DNA of 64,000 nt from Rugalucina vietnamica (GCA_964017185.1 OZ024870.1:56608312-56672311), one strand, 5' to 3'; numbered from the stretch's first letter, positions 27,501 to 33,125 are shown. Numbers and translations are program-made. The notes: generated from the letters alone by a model not told the origin.

Positions 27501-30500
27501 TTCCTGATCGTTGCTTGCTTGTACCTTTTTATACCTGTTTATCATATGCTGCGTCATAAGTTAAAATAATACTTCATAAAATTAAATGATATTTAATATA
27601 TATTTTTTGGTTTTATTGCACTGTCTGAAAATTAAATCGTACAATGACATATACCTGTAAAGCATTGTGCTCTGTACTGCGTTTCTTCAGTTTGATCAAG
27701 TCTAGAATCCCCTAAATGTTGTGTGTAAGTATTCCTTTTATATGTATATTCGCTGCAGCTGGTATTCATGAGACCTTTGAGAAGTCCAACTTCTATACTG
27801 TGATTGACCGGAACGACATCTTTGTGTCTCTCCACGACGCTGTTGAACATGCAGATAGGCGGAGAGATACACATAGACAGGTACGAGCATGTCGACAGCA
27901 TATGAGCCGTCGCATGAGAAAACCAATAACTTTGGTTTCCGACCAAGTCTGACACAGTGAAGGCTGTACAGCCACAGAATCAAGCTAGAAACTTGAAATT
28001 TTGGATTTAAGATGTAGAGTGATTGTCCTATCGGTGTAGCGAAATCAAAGGCGCTGATCAGCTGTTCAGTTACTTTACGGATGATCTGCGTCTTTGGTTT
28101 CGCATATGCAGATTGTTTGTTTTCTGATCCTTTGGCTCATATTGCAGTTCTTTCAGTCTAGATAAACGAGAAATGTTCAAAAACACAGAAACATTTTGAA
28201 TGTCTCTTTATTCTCATTTCTTTCAGAGACAAAAAACATGTTACCTTATACATTGTCAATCATGATGAGTTAGTGTTTTAGTTGTTACCTTCGTTGCAAA
28301 AGATACGAGTTATAATGATAATGACAAACAGAATAATGCATGGTTTTTTTCTTTTGTTTTAATTTTATTTTCTTTTTCAATCGACGAAACGCATAATAGA
28401 GGATAAATAGTTTCATTATAAATCTGGTTCATATCTAAAATATTTGTCGATACAAACAAAATTTTATGCGAAATTCGAATCAGTTTGTTCCAATAGGTTT
28501 ATCTTTTTTATTTTATTTTTTTATTTTTTTATTTTTTTTTTTTTTGTTATTTCTCACACAGTACATATAGAATTCATACATTGAAAATCTAAGATTCCTT
28601 ATACGTACACAGGTTCAAAGTGTCGCTGGTTCTACTATGACTCTTGGAGATTGTGATACGAAACCCATCATAGCCAATGGCAACGTGAAAAACGGATTCG
28701 TGCTTATAAATGTAAGCAGTTGATTTAAAAGTCTTGAAAACACATAATTTGAGCCGCCTCGTGGGAAAACCAACAATCTGCATCGGCGAAAACAAAGGCG
28801 CAGATCAGCTTCGCGGTAACCGCGAAGCTGATCAGCACCTTTGTTTTCGCTACTCGAATAGTACAACAATTCCTCCTCTACTTAACGTCAAAATTGCAAG
28901 CTTCTAGCCTGCTTCTGTAACTGTACAGGCCGATTTGTGTCAGACCTGTTCAGAAACCACTTGTTGGTCTTCCCATGAGGTGGCTCATATTCCTGTCTAT
29001 TGAGGGGCATTAGCTGATCAAGGGTAAGGGAAAGGACACTAGAAACCCAAGTGGCCTGACAATGACTCAGAAACCTGGTAGGGGCCAAAACAGGAAAAAT
29101 AATATTGATTGCAGACGGAGGCAGTTTTATTGCACTTGATAAGTAGGGACCATAAATCCAATAAACAGTGGCACTACATTAATAATACTTGAGAGGCCTC
29201 TTTATTACCCCTTGTAGAGATGAGATAATCATTGACAGTCCTTTGATCTCTGGACCATATTGCACCATTATGGGTCATTTACCGAATAAACAGTGGTACC
29301 AAGAAGCCAAGCGTTAAAGTGTAAATCCAAACGCGAGGGACTGTATACATCAGATGCAGTTTTGATCAAGAACACAATGAGGCAGATATAGACCATCAGG
29401 AAAACGTGTCCGTGAACTGTATACCCACTACACCCCCACTTTTATACAGTGAAAATGGGGTTTACAGTATTAAACATTTGCTAAACACAGGTCATGGGTA
29501 CTCGTGTTATAAAAAGCAATTTTGTAAACATGTCGTGGCAAAGGTCATTTTGGTTCCGAATTCTGTTAACTAAACAGTCAAAGGGACAAAGCTGGTCACG
29601 CGGAGGTGACAATAAACAATGCGGCCAGTTTAACGAATACCCACAATCAATTTTGTTAGTAAAAATCTAAGTCTATTATTTTTCTAATGAAATGTTCAAA
29701 TATTACAACTGAAAAATATCTGTATATGATTGCACGGACAAGTTTTCGTAATGTTAGCAATACAAAACATTACCTAATCAATTTGTCAACACATATACAC
29801 AGTTTAATTAAAATCCCAATAGTTACAAGCAAGTGACATTATTATTTTTTAATCAGAATTTTAACCGCATTTAAACGGTGAGTTTGAATTCCGAAATACT
29901 ATCATTCTCAAATATTTAATGCATATATAACGTATACACTTTGCATTGTCCTGTTCTTATCTACCTTATGTATAGGTTCGGATATTTAGATTAATTGTTG
30001 TATCGTAACCTATTGTATATGTAACCCTAATATGCTCAGAGGCAAAAGTTTAGTCAGTGAAAATACACGTAAAATCCCACGGAGACTGTTGAAGCAACTG
30101 TAGCTTCAAAGGTTTTGACTGAAATTGCCAGTAATAAAACTTTGAATAATCCTTACATTCCTAAGAAAAACAATTGAAATAACGTCTTTGGTTTTGCCAA
30201 AAAATACATAAACCAATTTTCCTTCTTATTTTAAATCAAAGGGAGATAATCTCCAAAAATTGAATTTTGACTTGTTGTTTCTCAATACTGCGACTGTTTT
30301 TTTCTAAGATTATTTTTAAATTGTGTCACTTGCAAGAGTCTCTATTCGACAATGCTGCAAATAAAAGCACCGGTTTGTCTCATCGATTACATGTAGTTAC
30401 AATAATAAATACATGTATTATGCGAAAACGGCCAATCATTGAACTGTGTCAACATCAGGATAACTTGTCCATGTAATGTTTACCCGCTTATTCCCCACTT

Positions 30501-31087
30501 TTATATAGCAAATCTTGGGTATCCAGGAGTATACCTATTTTTTCTTATTTTTGCTCCAAAACATAGATTGTGGGTACTCGTTAGAACCGCCTCGCCGTCT
30601 ATCGAAAATTTTCAATTTTTACAACATAAGAAAAATCAGTATTATATTGCATGGGCGTGTTTTCGTAATAAAATGTGCATTTTCTCATCAAATGTTGAAA
30701 TAAATTGCCTTTTAAAATTTAACAAGATGGAGCAGCCAATGCAAGCAGCAGAATAAAAAAAAACTTGCAGGACTTGTCAAAGTTATTGACAACCTTATCC
30801 TCTGTGTATAGAATTAAGTTAGACAATTGGCCCTTAAAGAATTGAGGTAGGCAATTATATTTTTATTAGCAATTCTGCCTTTTTTCATCTAGCTACATTC
30901 GAATGTTCTATCTTGGTTGAATCATTCTAGTTACATTTATAAACTGACTGCTCTGAAACGGCACTTTTCTGTTATTGTGTTATTCCCACTCTAAAGTTTT
31001 GTACTTGAGAGTCATGATCTTTGCTTACTTTTTTATTTTATTTTTCAGAAAGCCAGCCAACTGCCTAAGGAAGATAATACGGTTTGA
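266..31087 (+). CDS. SLC26/SulP family anion transporter, 16 exons in window, 5'-partial
   Basis: Sixteen exons join in phase: 266-471, 3120-3284, 3630-3794, 4040-4122, 4333-4477, 5009-5122, 7657-7734, 8128-8223, 8450-8556, 8950-9019, 9469-9645, 23426-23659, 25583-25637, 27759-27880, 28613-28711, 31049-31087. All have AG acceptors and GT donors, and together they encode about 650 residues plus a split Gly. Family landmarks appear in the SLC26 order: [32 protein letters not shown], the anion-site region [24 protein letters not shown], then a STAS domain with [19 protein letters not shown] and VVLANCKAG. SLC26 proteins are membrane anion exchangers or channels for chloride, bicarbonate, sulfate or oxalate. 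The STAS domain is cytosolic. The N-terminal part of the membrane domain must lie upstream. The paralogue (SLC26A5/A6-like or another) cannot be settled from the sequence. A role in bicarbonate supply is possible but is inference. Confidence 0.95.
472..2048 (+). other. Intron sequence, mostly featureless
   Basis: AT-rich intron. A short direct repeat of about 24 bp occurs at 812-867 (AGAAGTAGATGTACGTGTCT twice). The open frames here (for example 1260-1613) have no recognisable protein features. Confidence 0.55.
2049..3029. mobile_element. Non-autonomous DNA transposon with GGTCACACTA termini
   Basis: The left end (2049-2136) starts CTCGGTCACACTACC. The reverse complement of the right end (2949-3029) starts CTTGGTCACACTAGC. 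The arms also share the 20-mer TAATTTATGCATCAATATTA at their inner edge, and the full arms are about 85 bp and diverged. The interior repeats CGTATC/GATACG words and holds no transposase. The superfamily is not assigned. The element sits in the SLC26 intron, 90 bp before exon b. Confidence 0.75.
3120..3284 (+). CDS. SLC26 exon b, transmembrane segment with [10 protein letters not shown]
   Basis: The exon has 55 codons and is phase 0 at both ends. It encodes [20 protein letters not shown], then [10 protein letters not shown] and a QIKNIFG segment, as in other SLC26 proteins. The frame stays open past the donor, but GTAGGT at 3285 is chosen because it joins in phase to the TYNDFF exon at 3630. 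The upstream TIR element ends 90 bp before the exon. Confidence 0.93.
3630..3794 (+). CDS. SLC26 exon c, membrane helix ending PIELIV
   Basis: The exon has 55 codons, phase 0 to phase 0, acceptor CTTTTTCAG and donor GTAAGT. It reads [15 protein letters not shown], a hydrophobic helix, a basic loop ([12 protein letters not shown]), then MPVPIELIV, which is a conserved SLC26 motif. Confidence 0.93.
4040..4122 (+). CDS. SLC26 exon d
   Basis: This 83-nt exon follows acceptor TCATTTCAG and precedes donor GTAAGT. It encodes [19 protein letters not shown], then KIVGDVPVG. It ends in phase 2, and the split Gly is completed by the next exon. Confidence 0.92.
4333..4477 (+). CDS. SLC26 exon e, GLPDP and EVDSNQ segment
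   Basis: This 145-nt exon restores phase 0. It encodes LPDPTSPF, then [20 protein letters not shown], then [12 protein letters not shown]. The GLPxP start, the AKK..YEVD.NQ end and the length match the SLC26 family. Confidence 0.94.
4751..4977. mobile_element. MITE family A copy 1 (TGAGCC termini, internal hairpin)
   Basis: The copy runs from TGAGCCATAGCGTGAGAAAA to TCTGATGCATTGGCTCA, inverted ends. The interior has the family body CGGCCTGTACAGTCACAGAA and a GTAGCGAAAACAAGGGCGCTG... hairpin. It ends 31 bp before SLC26 exon f. Confidence 0.8.
5009..5122 (+). CDS. SLC26 exon f, anion-site region
   Basis: The exon has 38 codons, phase 0, and encodes [15 protein letters not shown], then [13 protein letters not shown] and GGKTQ. 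In prestin/SLC26A5 the equivalent SxSRS segment carries the Ser and Arg that line the central anion site, and both are kept here. The exon is squeezed between two MITEs: one ends at 4977, and the other starts at 5127, four bases into the donor (GTAGCA). Confidence 0.94.
5127..5396. mobile_element. MITE family B copy 1, abutting an SLC26 splice donor
   Basis: The left end is CATTACGAAAACTTGCCCG and the right end is CATGGACATGTTTTCCTGATG, forming inverted termini shared by nine copies in the window. The core is a hairpin around GTTAGAACCGCC..GGCGGTTCTAAC at 5237-5269, flanked by inverted AACATAGATCGTGGG/CCCACGATCTATGTT. The element begins four bases after the exon f boundary, so donor positions +5 and +6 are transposon sequence. 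Confidence 0.85.
5444..5570 (+). mobile_element. Putative short 5' LTR
   Basis: The boundaries TGTAATATCC and GTTGTTACA give 5-bp inverted TGTAA/TTACA ends, and a tRNA primer site follows directly. This gives a 127-bp LTR, short but within the range of some Ty3-type elements. No second LTR copy was seen in the window, so the left edge is inferred. Confidence 0.55.
5572..5584 (+). promoter_or_regulatory. Retrotransposon primer binding site (tRNA-Ser)
   Basis: TGGCGACGAGGAT is complementary to the last 13 bases of a mature animal tRNA-Ser (GCT type, ending ATCCTCGTCGCCA). It lies one base after the LTR end and upstream of gag, the expected place for minus-strand priming. The tRNA sequence is from memory. 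Confidence 0.7.
5676..7112 (+). pseudogene. LTR-retrotransposon gag with zinc knuckles, frameshifted
   Basis: Three overlapping frames (5676-5951, 5948-6346, 6282-7112) form one gag-like protein. The first encodes a retrotransposon-type capsid start ([12 protein letters not shown]). The second has the helical [18 protein letters not shown] segment typical of Ty3/mag-like Gag. The third has a CxxC-rich stretch ending in a CCHC knuckle, [14 protein letters not shown], then a long charged Lys/Glu/Ser tail with a likely coiled coil. Frame breaks lie at about 5948, in a short ATGA repeat, and in the A-run at about 6324. No protease, reverse transcriptase or integrase follows, so only the 5' end remains. 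It is inside an SLC26 intron in sense orientation. Confidence 0.75.
7113..7656 (+). other. Intron sequence after gag remnant
   Basis: AT-rich. No 3' LTR matching 5444-5570 was seen and no other feature was recognised. It ends at the exon g acceptor. Confidence 0.5.
7657..7734 (+). CDS. SLC26 exon g
   Basis: The exon has 26 codons, phase 0, acceptor CTATTACAG and donor GTAAGT. It encodes the hydrophobic segment [20 protein letters not shown] and the end FKTLPN, matching the helix after GGKTQ in SLC26 proteins. Confidence 0.92.
7794..7871. repeat. Near-perfect 36-bp hairpin
   Basis: Arms 7794-7829 and 7836-7871 are reverse complements with one mismatch and a 6-nt loop (GCATGT). It lies in the intron 60 bp after exon g. 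It is probably a minimal foldback MITE. No other copy was seen in the window. Confidence 0.85.
8128..8223 (+). CDS. SLC26 exon h, GMFLQVRD
   Basis: The exon has 32 codons, phase 0, acceptor TTTTCAG and donor GTAATT. It encodes [20 protein letters not shown], then [12 protein letters not shown]. The family motif is xVLAxIIxxxLKGMFxQ. Confidence 0.93.
8450..8556 (+). CDS. SLC26 exon i, last membrane helices
   Basis: This 107-nt exon has acceptor TCATTTCAG and donor GTAAAT. It encodes [20 protein letters not shown], then [15 protein letters not shown]. This is the final membrane-domain hairpin before the STAS domain. It ends in phase 2 inside an Arg codon. Confidence 0.93.
8950..9019 (+). CDS. 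SLC26 exon j, linker into STAS domain
   Basis: This 70-nt exon encodes [20 protein letters not shown], then VYKK. It corresponds to the LGxIxxTDxYxDxxxY linker that opens the STAS domain in SLC26 proteins. The donor is GTGAAC, weaker than the others. A short hairpin MITE starts about 30 bp downstream. Confidence 0.92.
9051..9181. repeat. Short foldback MITE
   Basis: Arms 9051-9088 and 9144-9181 are imperfect reverse complements (about 38 bp, several mismatches), both containing ACCGTTATA/TATAACGGT and AGTAGAC/GTCTACT. It begins about 30 bp after exon j. Confidence 0.75.
9469..9645 (+). CDS. SLC26 exon k, first STAS strand and variable insert
   Basis: The exon has 59 codons, phase 0. It encodes [20 protein letters not shown], then a basic helix (HIRRKLY) and the start of the variable loop. 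The EIPGIKIF segment and the following F.N are conserved in STAS domains of animal SLC26 transporters. The donor is GTAAAA. A retroelement tail begins about 70 bp after the exon. Confidence 0.93.
9715..9966 (-). mobile_element. Retroelement family R, 3'-end copy 1
   Basis: This is the reverse complement of the conserved R tail: GGTACnAGTAG, then GATAAGGAAAAGGC, AATTCCCACTCCAAAAACC, AGCCAAGTGAGCAGCTATT and GGCGGTCACTCAGTTACC. The family is defined by the RT-bearing copy at 25665-27530. It starts about 70 bp after SLC26 exon k. Confidence 0.75.
10180..11640. repeat. Tandem satellite, about 9 units of 166 bp
   Basis: The word GCCTTTAG, or close variants, recurs at 10249, 10413, 10579, 10745, 10911, 11077, 11243 and 11408, a spacing of 164-166 bp, and a degraded ninth unit follows near 11574. 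Units share TAGCTTGCCGCATTTACAATG, ATTTACGTATCTTC and TGTACATGTTCAAAGACTGG. Open frames here are repeats, not genes. The period is close to the ~160-bp BIV160 satellite described from bivalves, but identity was not tested. Confidence 0.92.
11641..12192 (+). other. Intron sequence, nothing recognised
   Basis: AT-rich sequence between the satellite and MITE B copy 2, with no feature supported. Confidence 0.5.
12193..12449. mobile_element. MITE family B copy 2
   Basis: It starts with a degraded CGGATAATATGTCCGTGCA end and finishes with CATGGACACGTTTTCGTAATG. It includes AACCCCACTTTTATACAGTA, AAAACATAGATTGTGG and the CCGCCTAGGCGAGGCGGTTT hairpin core. Confidence 0.8.
12597..12843 (+). mobile_element. 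tRNA-derived SINE family S1, copy 1
   Basis: It has a Pol III B-box-like GGTTCGATTCCC at 12729-12740, a middle ACTCCCCACAGCACTGGTTT, a GTGACTCCGTCCCGAAATGA segment, and a tail TAAACCTCAGTACAAACAAA. Copies at 19575-19785 and 33010-33125 share the 3' region. Confidence 0.7.
12927..13000 (+). repeat. Partial duplicate of the S1 5' region
   Basis: AAAAGCCGAATGTCTTATAG..GGGGAA and GTGAAACCAGCTTAAGGTGC repeat the segment at 12600-12672. It is either a truncated second SINE head or a local duplication. Confidence 0.55.
13001..14030 (+). other. Intron sequence, nothing recognised
   Basis: AT-rich, with no open frame of interest and no repeat found elsewhere in the window. Confidence 0.5.
14031..14145. 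mobile_element. MITE family F copy 1
   Basis: It starts GACCCACAGAATCGTAAGC and ends CGATCGTAAGCGCAGTGGGAC, giving inverted GTCCCAC-type ends. The second copy lies 15 bp downstream in the same orientation. Confidence 0.65.
14161..14346. mobile_element. MITE family F copy 2
   Basis: It starts CGGTCCCACGGAATCGTAAG and ends CTTAAGCACAGTGGGAC. The inner palindrome-like words AATCGTAC/ACGATTG are shared with copy 1. Confidence 0.65.
14880..16130 (+). repeat. Strongly decayed tandem repeat, about 185-bp period
   Basis: The words TCATGAA(A/T) recur near 14893, 15057, 15307, 15492, 15684 and 15874. GTATATCC(C)ACTTAATTCTTC occurs near 15628 and 15818, with a weaker match at 15995. Each unit also has a CAT(C/T)TTCAGC-like word. 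Spacing is mostly 165-190 bp. The units are too diverged to align by eye with certainty. Confidence 0.4.
16131..18120 (+). other. Intron sequence with a T-run
   Basis: AT-rich and unrecognised apart from a poly-T tract at 17931-17951. The open frame 17635-17847 has no recognisable domain. Confidence 0.5.
18124..18159. repeat. (AAT)n microsatellite
   Basis: About 12 uninterrupted AAT units. It creates artificial poly-Asn and poly-Leu frames on the two strands. Confidence 0.97.
19343..19510 (-). mobile_element. Retroelement family R, 3'-end copy 2 (truncated)
   Basis: GGTACAAGAAAGCAACGATC, AGGAAAAGGCGCAATCAG and ATTCCCACTCCAAAACCCAA match the extreme 3' tail of family R in reverse orientation. 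The match fades after about 165 bp. Confidence 0.7.
19575..19785 (+). mobile_element. SINE family S1, copy 2
   Basis: It shares with 12597-12843 the 3' part: ACTCCCTACAGTACTGGTAA, CAATGGCTCCGTCCCGACAT and TTAAACCTCAAAACAAACAA. The tRNA-like head is decayed. Confidence 0.65.
19916..20878. mobile_element. Mariner-like non-autonomous element with TA flanks
   Basis: The termini CGAGGGGTGATCGTAAAATA and, reversed, CGTGGGGTGATCGGAAAGTA continue with CGTATAAAAATG(C/T)TGT on both sides. TA precedes and follows (19914-19915, 20879-20880). CGAGGG-type TIRs with a TA duplication are typical of the Tc1/mariner superfamily. The 963-bp body has no transposase frame. Confidence 0.8.
20881..22266 (+). other. 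Intron sequence with poly-A run
   Basis: Unrecognised apart from an AT palindrome around 21147-21182 (AATAAATTTATTTAAATAAA type) and a 41-A run at 21499-21539. Confidence 0.5.
22267..22485 (+). mobile_element. tRNA-derived SINE, family S2
   Basis: It has a B-box-like GGTTCGACCCC (about 22378-22388) followed by GTCCGTCGGATGGGACTATA, ACCGAGGTCCCGTCTCCAT and a tail GGTGGACGTTAAACCCCAAT. The middle block resembles, from memory, a domain conserved among invertebrate SINEs (Nin-DC type), not verified. Confidence 0.7.
22490..23200 (-). repeat. A/T-rich block with satellite-like words, reverse orientation
   Basis: TACGTAAATGCGGCAAGCTAAA near 23092 is the reverse complement of the key word of the 166-bp satellite (TTTAGCTTGCCGCATTTAC). 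The block is dense in ATTTGCAT and TGCAAATA words like the flank at 9960-10200. It lies at the other end of the same 13.8-kb intron. Confidence 0.45.
23426..23659 (+). CDS. SLC26 exon l, STAS core with [15 protein letters not shown]
   Basis: The exon has 78 codons, phase 0, acceptor CTATTGCAG and donor GTAAGT. It contains an acidic variable insert followed by [20 protein letters not shown], the hallmark strand-loop-helix of SLC26 STAS domains. The preceding intron is about 13.8 kb, by far the longest in the gene. A MITE starts 47 bp after the donor. Confidence 0.95.
23814..25010. mobile_element. TA-flanked TIR element nested in MITE B copy 3
   Basis: The termini are CACTGAAAAAAAGTTATAAG and its inverse, CTTATAACTTTTTTTTCAGTG, with TA on both sides (23812-23813, 25011-25012). 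This is consistent with the Tc1/mariner superfamily. No coding capacity. It carries a family R tail at 24438-24620. Confidence 0.8.
24438..24620 (-). mobile_element. Retroelement family R, 3'-end copy 3
   Basis: AAGGTACAAGTAGGCAAAGA, TCAGGAAAAGGCGCAATCAG, AACCGAGGTGGGAAAAAAC and GCCGAATGAGCTGCTATTTT match the R tail in reverse. The copy is nested in 23814-25010, giving three layers of insertion. Confidence 0.85.
25124..25359. mobile_element. MITE family A copy 2 with a near-perfect hairpin
   Basis: The ends are TGAACCACCTCGTGG and CCATGGGGTGGCTCA. The body has CGGCCTGTACAGCTACAGAC. A long palindrome at about 25255-25325 is centred on GCTTCGCGGTTACCGCGAAGC, with GCGAAAACAAAGGCGCTGAT on one side and its near-inverse on the other. 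Confidence 0.9.
25583..25637 (+). CDS. SLC26 exon m, [11 protein letters not shown]
   Basis: This 55-nt exon encodes [18 protein letters not shown] and ends in phase 1. The acceptor is TTTTTGCAG and the donor GTTTGT. The reading frame stays open through the donor into the retroelement reverse transcriptase downstream. The donor is still preferred, because exon n continues the STAS domain in phase. Confidence 0.9.
25665..26908 (+). pseudogene. Reverse transcriptase of family R, broken
   Basis: RT motifs appear in order: [11 protein letters not shown] (motif A Asp), [16 protein letters not shown] (motif B), [11 protein letters not shown] (catalytic YLDD) and [20 protein letters not shown] (thumb side). 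A frameshift falls near 26328, between NTNTGAPF and the [10 protein letters not shown] frame. Further down, in-frame stops occur at 26779-26781 and about 26815, before the conserved end [18 protein letters not shown]. Without the 5' end no endonuclease domain can be seen. Its frame is continuous with SLC26 exon m upstream. Confidence 0.85.
25665..27530 (+). mobile_element. Retroelement family R, longest copy with reverse transcriptase
   Basis: The copy contains a 5'-truncated RT open frame followed by a long conserved 3' region (CACGCCGGTGGGTCGGGCGT, TGGCCCACCGGGGTTCAACT, GATCTCCATCGTCGGGCAGC). It ends with TGGCCACCTATTGGGAAAAT and TTGCTTGCTTGTACCTTTTT. At least ten shorter copies share this 3' end, as expected for target-primed, 5'-truncating retrotransposition. 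The class is not certain. The RT looks Penelope-like to me (inference). Confidence 0.85.
27759..27880 (+). CDS. SLC26 exon n, STAS end HDAVEHA
   Basis: This 122-nt exon joins in phase to exon m and encodes [20 protein letters not shown], then [16 protein letters not shown]. It matches the (V/I)RExFEKxxFF...FxTxHDAVxHA end of SLC26 STAS domains. The donor is GTACGA. A MITE starts 22 bp later, at 27903. Confidence 0.94.
27903..28139. mobile_element. MITE family A copy 3
   Basis: It starts TGAGCCGTCGCATGAGAAAA and ends GATCCTTTGGCTCA, preceded and followed by TA. The body has GGCTGTACAGCCACAGAATC and a decayed GCTGATCAGC hairpin. It starts 22 bp after SLC26 exon n. Confidence 0.85.
28496..28545. 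repeat. T-rich low-complexity tract
   Basis: (TTTTA)n grading into poly-T, about 70 bp before exon o. Confidence 0.9.
28613..28711 (+). CDS. SLC26 exon o, C-terminal tail
   Basis: The exon has 33 codons, phase 0, acceptor TACACAG and donor GTAAGC. It encodes [20 protein letters not shown], then a short Asn/Gly-rich stretch. It is placed by splice phase and open frame. The tail is variable across the family, so support is lower. A MITE starts at 28750, 38 bp after the exon. Confidence 0.75.
28750..28987. mobile_element. MITE family A copy 4
   Basis: It runs from TGAGCCGCCTCGTGGGAAAA to CCCATGAGGTGGCTCA. The hairpin (AAGGCGCAGATCAGCTTCGC and its inverse) lies near the left end, so the copy is inverted relative to copies 1-3. 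It starts 38 bp after exon o. Confidence 0.9.
28988..29325 (+). repeat. Dispersed repeat D, copy 1
   Basis: TATTCCTGTCTATTGAGGGG, CATTAGCTGATCAAGGGTAA, CTCTGGACCATATTGCACCA and ACCGAATAAACAGTGGTACC recur in 37631-37920 and 37935-38273. No coding signal. The class is unknown. Confidence 0.8.
29394..29753. mobile_element. MITE family B copy 4 (expanded)
   Basis: The left end is CATCAGGAAAACGTGTCCGTG and the right end is GCACGGACAAGTTTTCGTAATG. The usual hairpin core is replaced by about 110 bp of other sequence, and flanking family words (AACACAGGTCATGGGTACTC, TACCCACAATCAATTTTGTT) remain. Confidence 0.75.
29754..30452 (+). other. Intron sequence, nothing recognised
   Basis: AT-rich intron between two MITE B copies, with no feature supported. 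Confidence 0.5.
30453..30671. mobile_element. MITE family B copy 5, half deleted
   Basis: The left part is complete (CATCAGGATAACTTGTCCATG to GGTACTCGTTAGAACCGCCT). The right half of the hairpin is missing, and the sequence then jumps to the right end, TATATTGCATGGGCGTGTTT. Confidence 0.8.
31049..31087 (+). CDS. SLC26 terminal coding exon
   Basis: The acceptor TTTTTCAG is preceded by a T-rich tract. The exon encodes [12 protein letters not shown] and ends at TGA. It is in phase with exon o. It is short, so it rests on the splice signal, phase and position. The last three residues (NTV) do not form a standard class I PDZ ligand. Confidence 0.7.
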   Translation, partial: KASQLPKEDNTV

Positions 31088-32666
31088 ATAGCGTTGGCAC
31101 ATGAAACAGGTCACCAACGAACGATCAACTTATTAAAACAAAACAATGATCGTGCATGAATGCTCAATACATATGGAATTTATTAAACGAGCTTTCTGTG
31201 AGTCCAATACATTCATACTGAATTACAACACGTGTAAATTTCTACAGTGGAGATAGCTAGCAAGTTGTCCGTGCATTCGCACGCGCCGTGCGTTGCCCAC
31301 GCACGCTATACGCAGTCATAGGCCACGCACTACCGCGCGAAGTTAGCGCGAGGGATTTTCGGCCAATAAGAAATTAGTCTGAACTCGCAGTACCAACGCA
31401 TTTTCTAAATATCTTCGCGATGGGTTTTCAACCAATATAAACTGCGAACCACTCACGCGAAATCTTCGCATTTTTCCAATATTTTTCGCGTTGGTTTTTT
31501 AACCAATAAGAAACGCGATAATATCTGCGTGGGGACACGTGACCAGCGCACGAAATTGGCCAGCCAATCAAATGTGCGTTGGCATTTTTGCACGATAGAC
31601 CACGCCCTCTATGGACAGACCCACTATGTGACCCTTTTCAATGAAAATAAACAGCCATGTTTCATCGGATCAGTTCGGATCAGTAAATATTTGTTTTAAA
31701 ATAATGTCTTGACAAAACTTGACACTTCTGTATGTCAAAAAAAAAACATAAAGTTCGGAAAAAATGCGGGGTTTTGTGTTTCAGGAAATACTTAATAATA
31801 TCCTGCAGAATCCGGCCTAAACAATTATGTATGGAGCAGTAGCAAAAAAAAAAATAATAAAAAAATAAATAAATAAATAAAAAAAGATAAAAAATAAAAA
31901 ATAATAATATTAATGGGTAAAATGCACACCATTTTTCGTCATTTGTCAGCATTTTCTGCAATTTAAAAAACTTTGTTTTTCGCATGGATGTTAAATTTGC
32001 TAAGTGAAATTTGCGTTTCAGGAAACTATTAAAGCGTTTCTTTAACTTACCCCTTTGAAGATATATATGCATTTTGATAGATAAAATCATCCATTTATCC
32101 GAAACACATGAAATATCACGTTTTAAATAACGTTAAAGTTCCGTCACATTGAATTCATATTCTGCATGCATGGAGGAAACCGTCTGCTACAATCATGAAA
32201 CCCTGGGTATAATATTGGCCCCGTCGAAACAAACCTTTGTGTGTGAAGATTTTTTTTTTCTTTATCTTGAAAGACATTTTGGCTACGGGCTTTAGAAAGT
32301 ATACAAGGCTTTGAAATTCTGATCGAATTTACCGGACAGCGATATGTTGTCTGATTTGAGTACGTGTAGATGTGCAGTCTGGTCCAAGCAATGCTAGCTA
32401 AAACCATCAGCTCCATTTGCCATAAAGGACATTTTGTCGTTAAGGGTCTCTTAAGTCCCTATTATCCGCCAGTGATCACCATACCCCACGGGCCAATACG
32501 AGAGTAAAGTGAGTTTTATTGTCAATACTGTCAAAACATTGGGGCTTTGAAGTTGCAGGGCACATTCTTTATTTTAGATACGCGGTAATTGTTAGTTCTT
32601 CCATAAATTATACTGATATAATCGAACTGCATGCGGGAGTAAAATTGCTTATTTGTTCCATTTTTT

Positions 32667-32905
32667 TCAGCCGCATCATGAGAAAAAAACAATGTGGTTT
32701 CCGAACAGGTCCTACACGAACCGAGTTGTACAAGCATAGAAGTTTCATAGACTCTGAGGCTGCAAATTTTGGATACTAAAAATTAAAGGAAATTCTAAAA
32801 ATTAAAGGAGTTGTTCTATTCATGTAGCGAAAACAAAGGCGCCGCTCAGCTTCGCAGTTACTTTGTTTTCGCTATGTAAAATATTTTGTTCTCATGGTGC
32901 GGCAT
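32667..32905. mobile_element. MITE family A copy 5 (degraded)
   Basis: It starts TCAGCCGCATCATGAGAAAA and ends CTCATGGTGCGGCA. It contains GTAGCGAAAACAAAGGCGCC and a shortened hairpin ending TACTTTGTTTTCGCTATG. Confidence 0.75.
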
Positions 32906-33009
32906 ATTTATTTATTTATTTATTTATTTATTTTCGAAAGATGTCCCGATCAAATACTAATAACTTCACTTATCACTTAAGTGACTTCAACTGATTTGGT
33001 TGTGCGAAA

Positions 33010-33125
33010 ATGAGGTCATGTCAAGACGGAGCCACTACTCTGACTCTTGGTTTTAACCAGTACTCTGGAGTGTCTTGCTCAAAGACCAGATACGGTGCCG
33101 GCAGTGGGGATTGAACCCTCAATGC
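33010..33125 (-). mobile_element. SINE family S1, copy 3 (fragment)
   Basis: On the minus strand it has GGTTCAATCCCC (B-box-like), GAGTACTGGTTAAAACCAAG, and GTGGCTCCGTCTTGACATGA, matching the S1 3' region. Confidence 0.6.

Noticed and set aside
31076..31084. PDZ-binding C-terminus on the SLC26 protein
   Set aside because: The last residues DNTV lack Ser/Thr at -2, so the class I rule is not met.
31680..32090. 136-residue minus-strand frame rich in Phe/Tyr/Leu
   Set aside because: Low-complexity A/T sequence; no domain or splice support.
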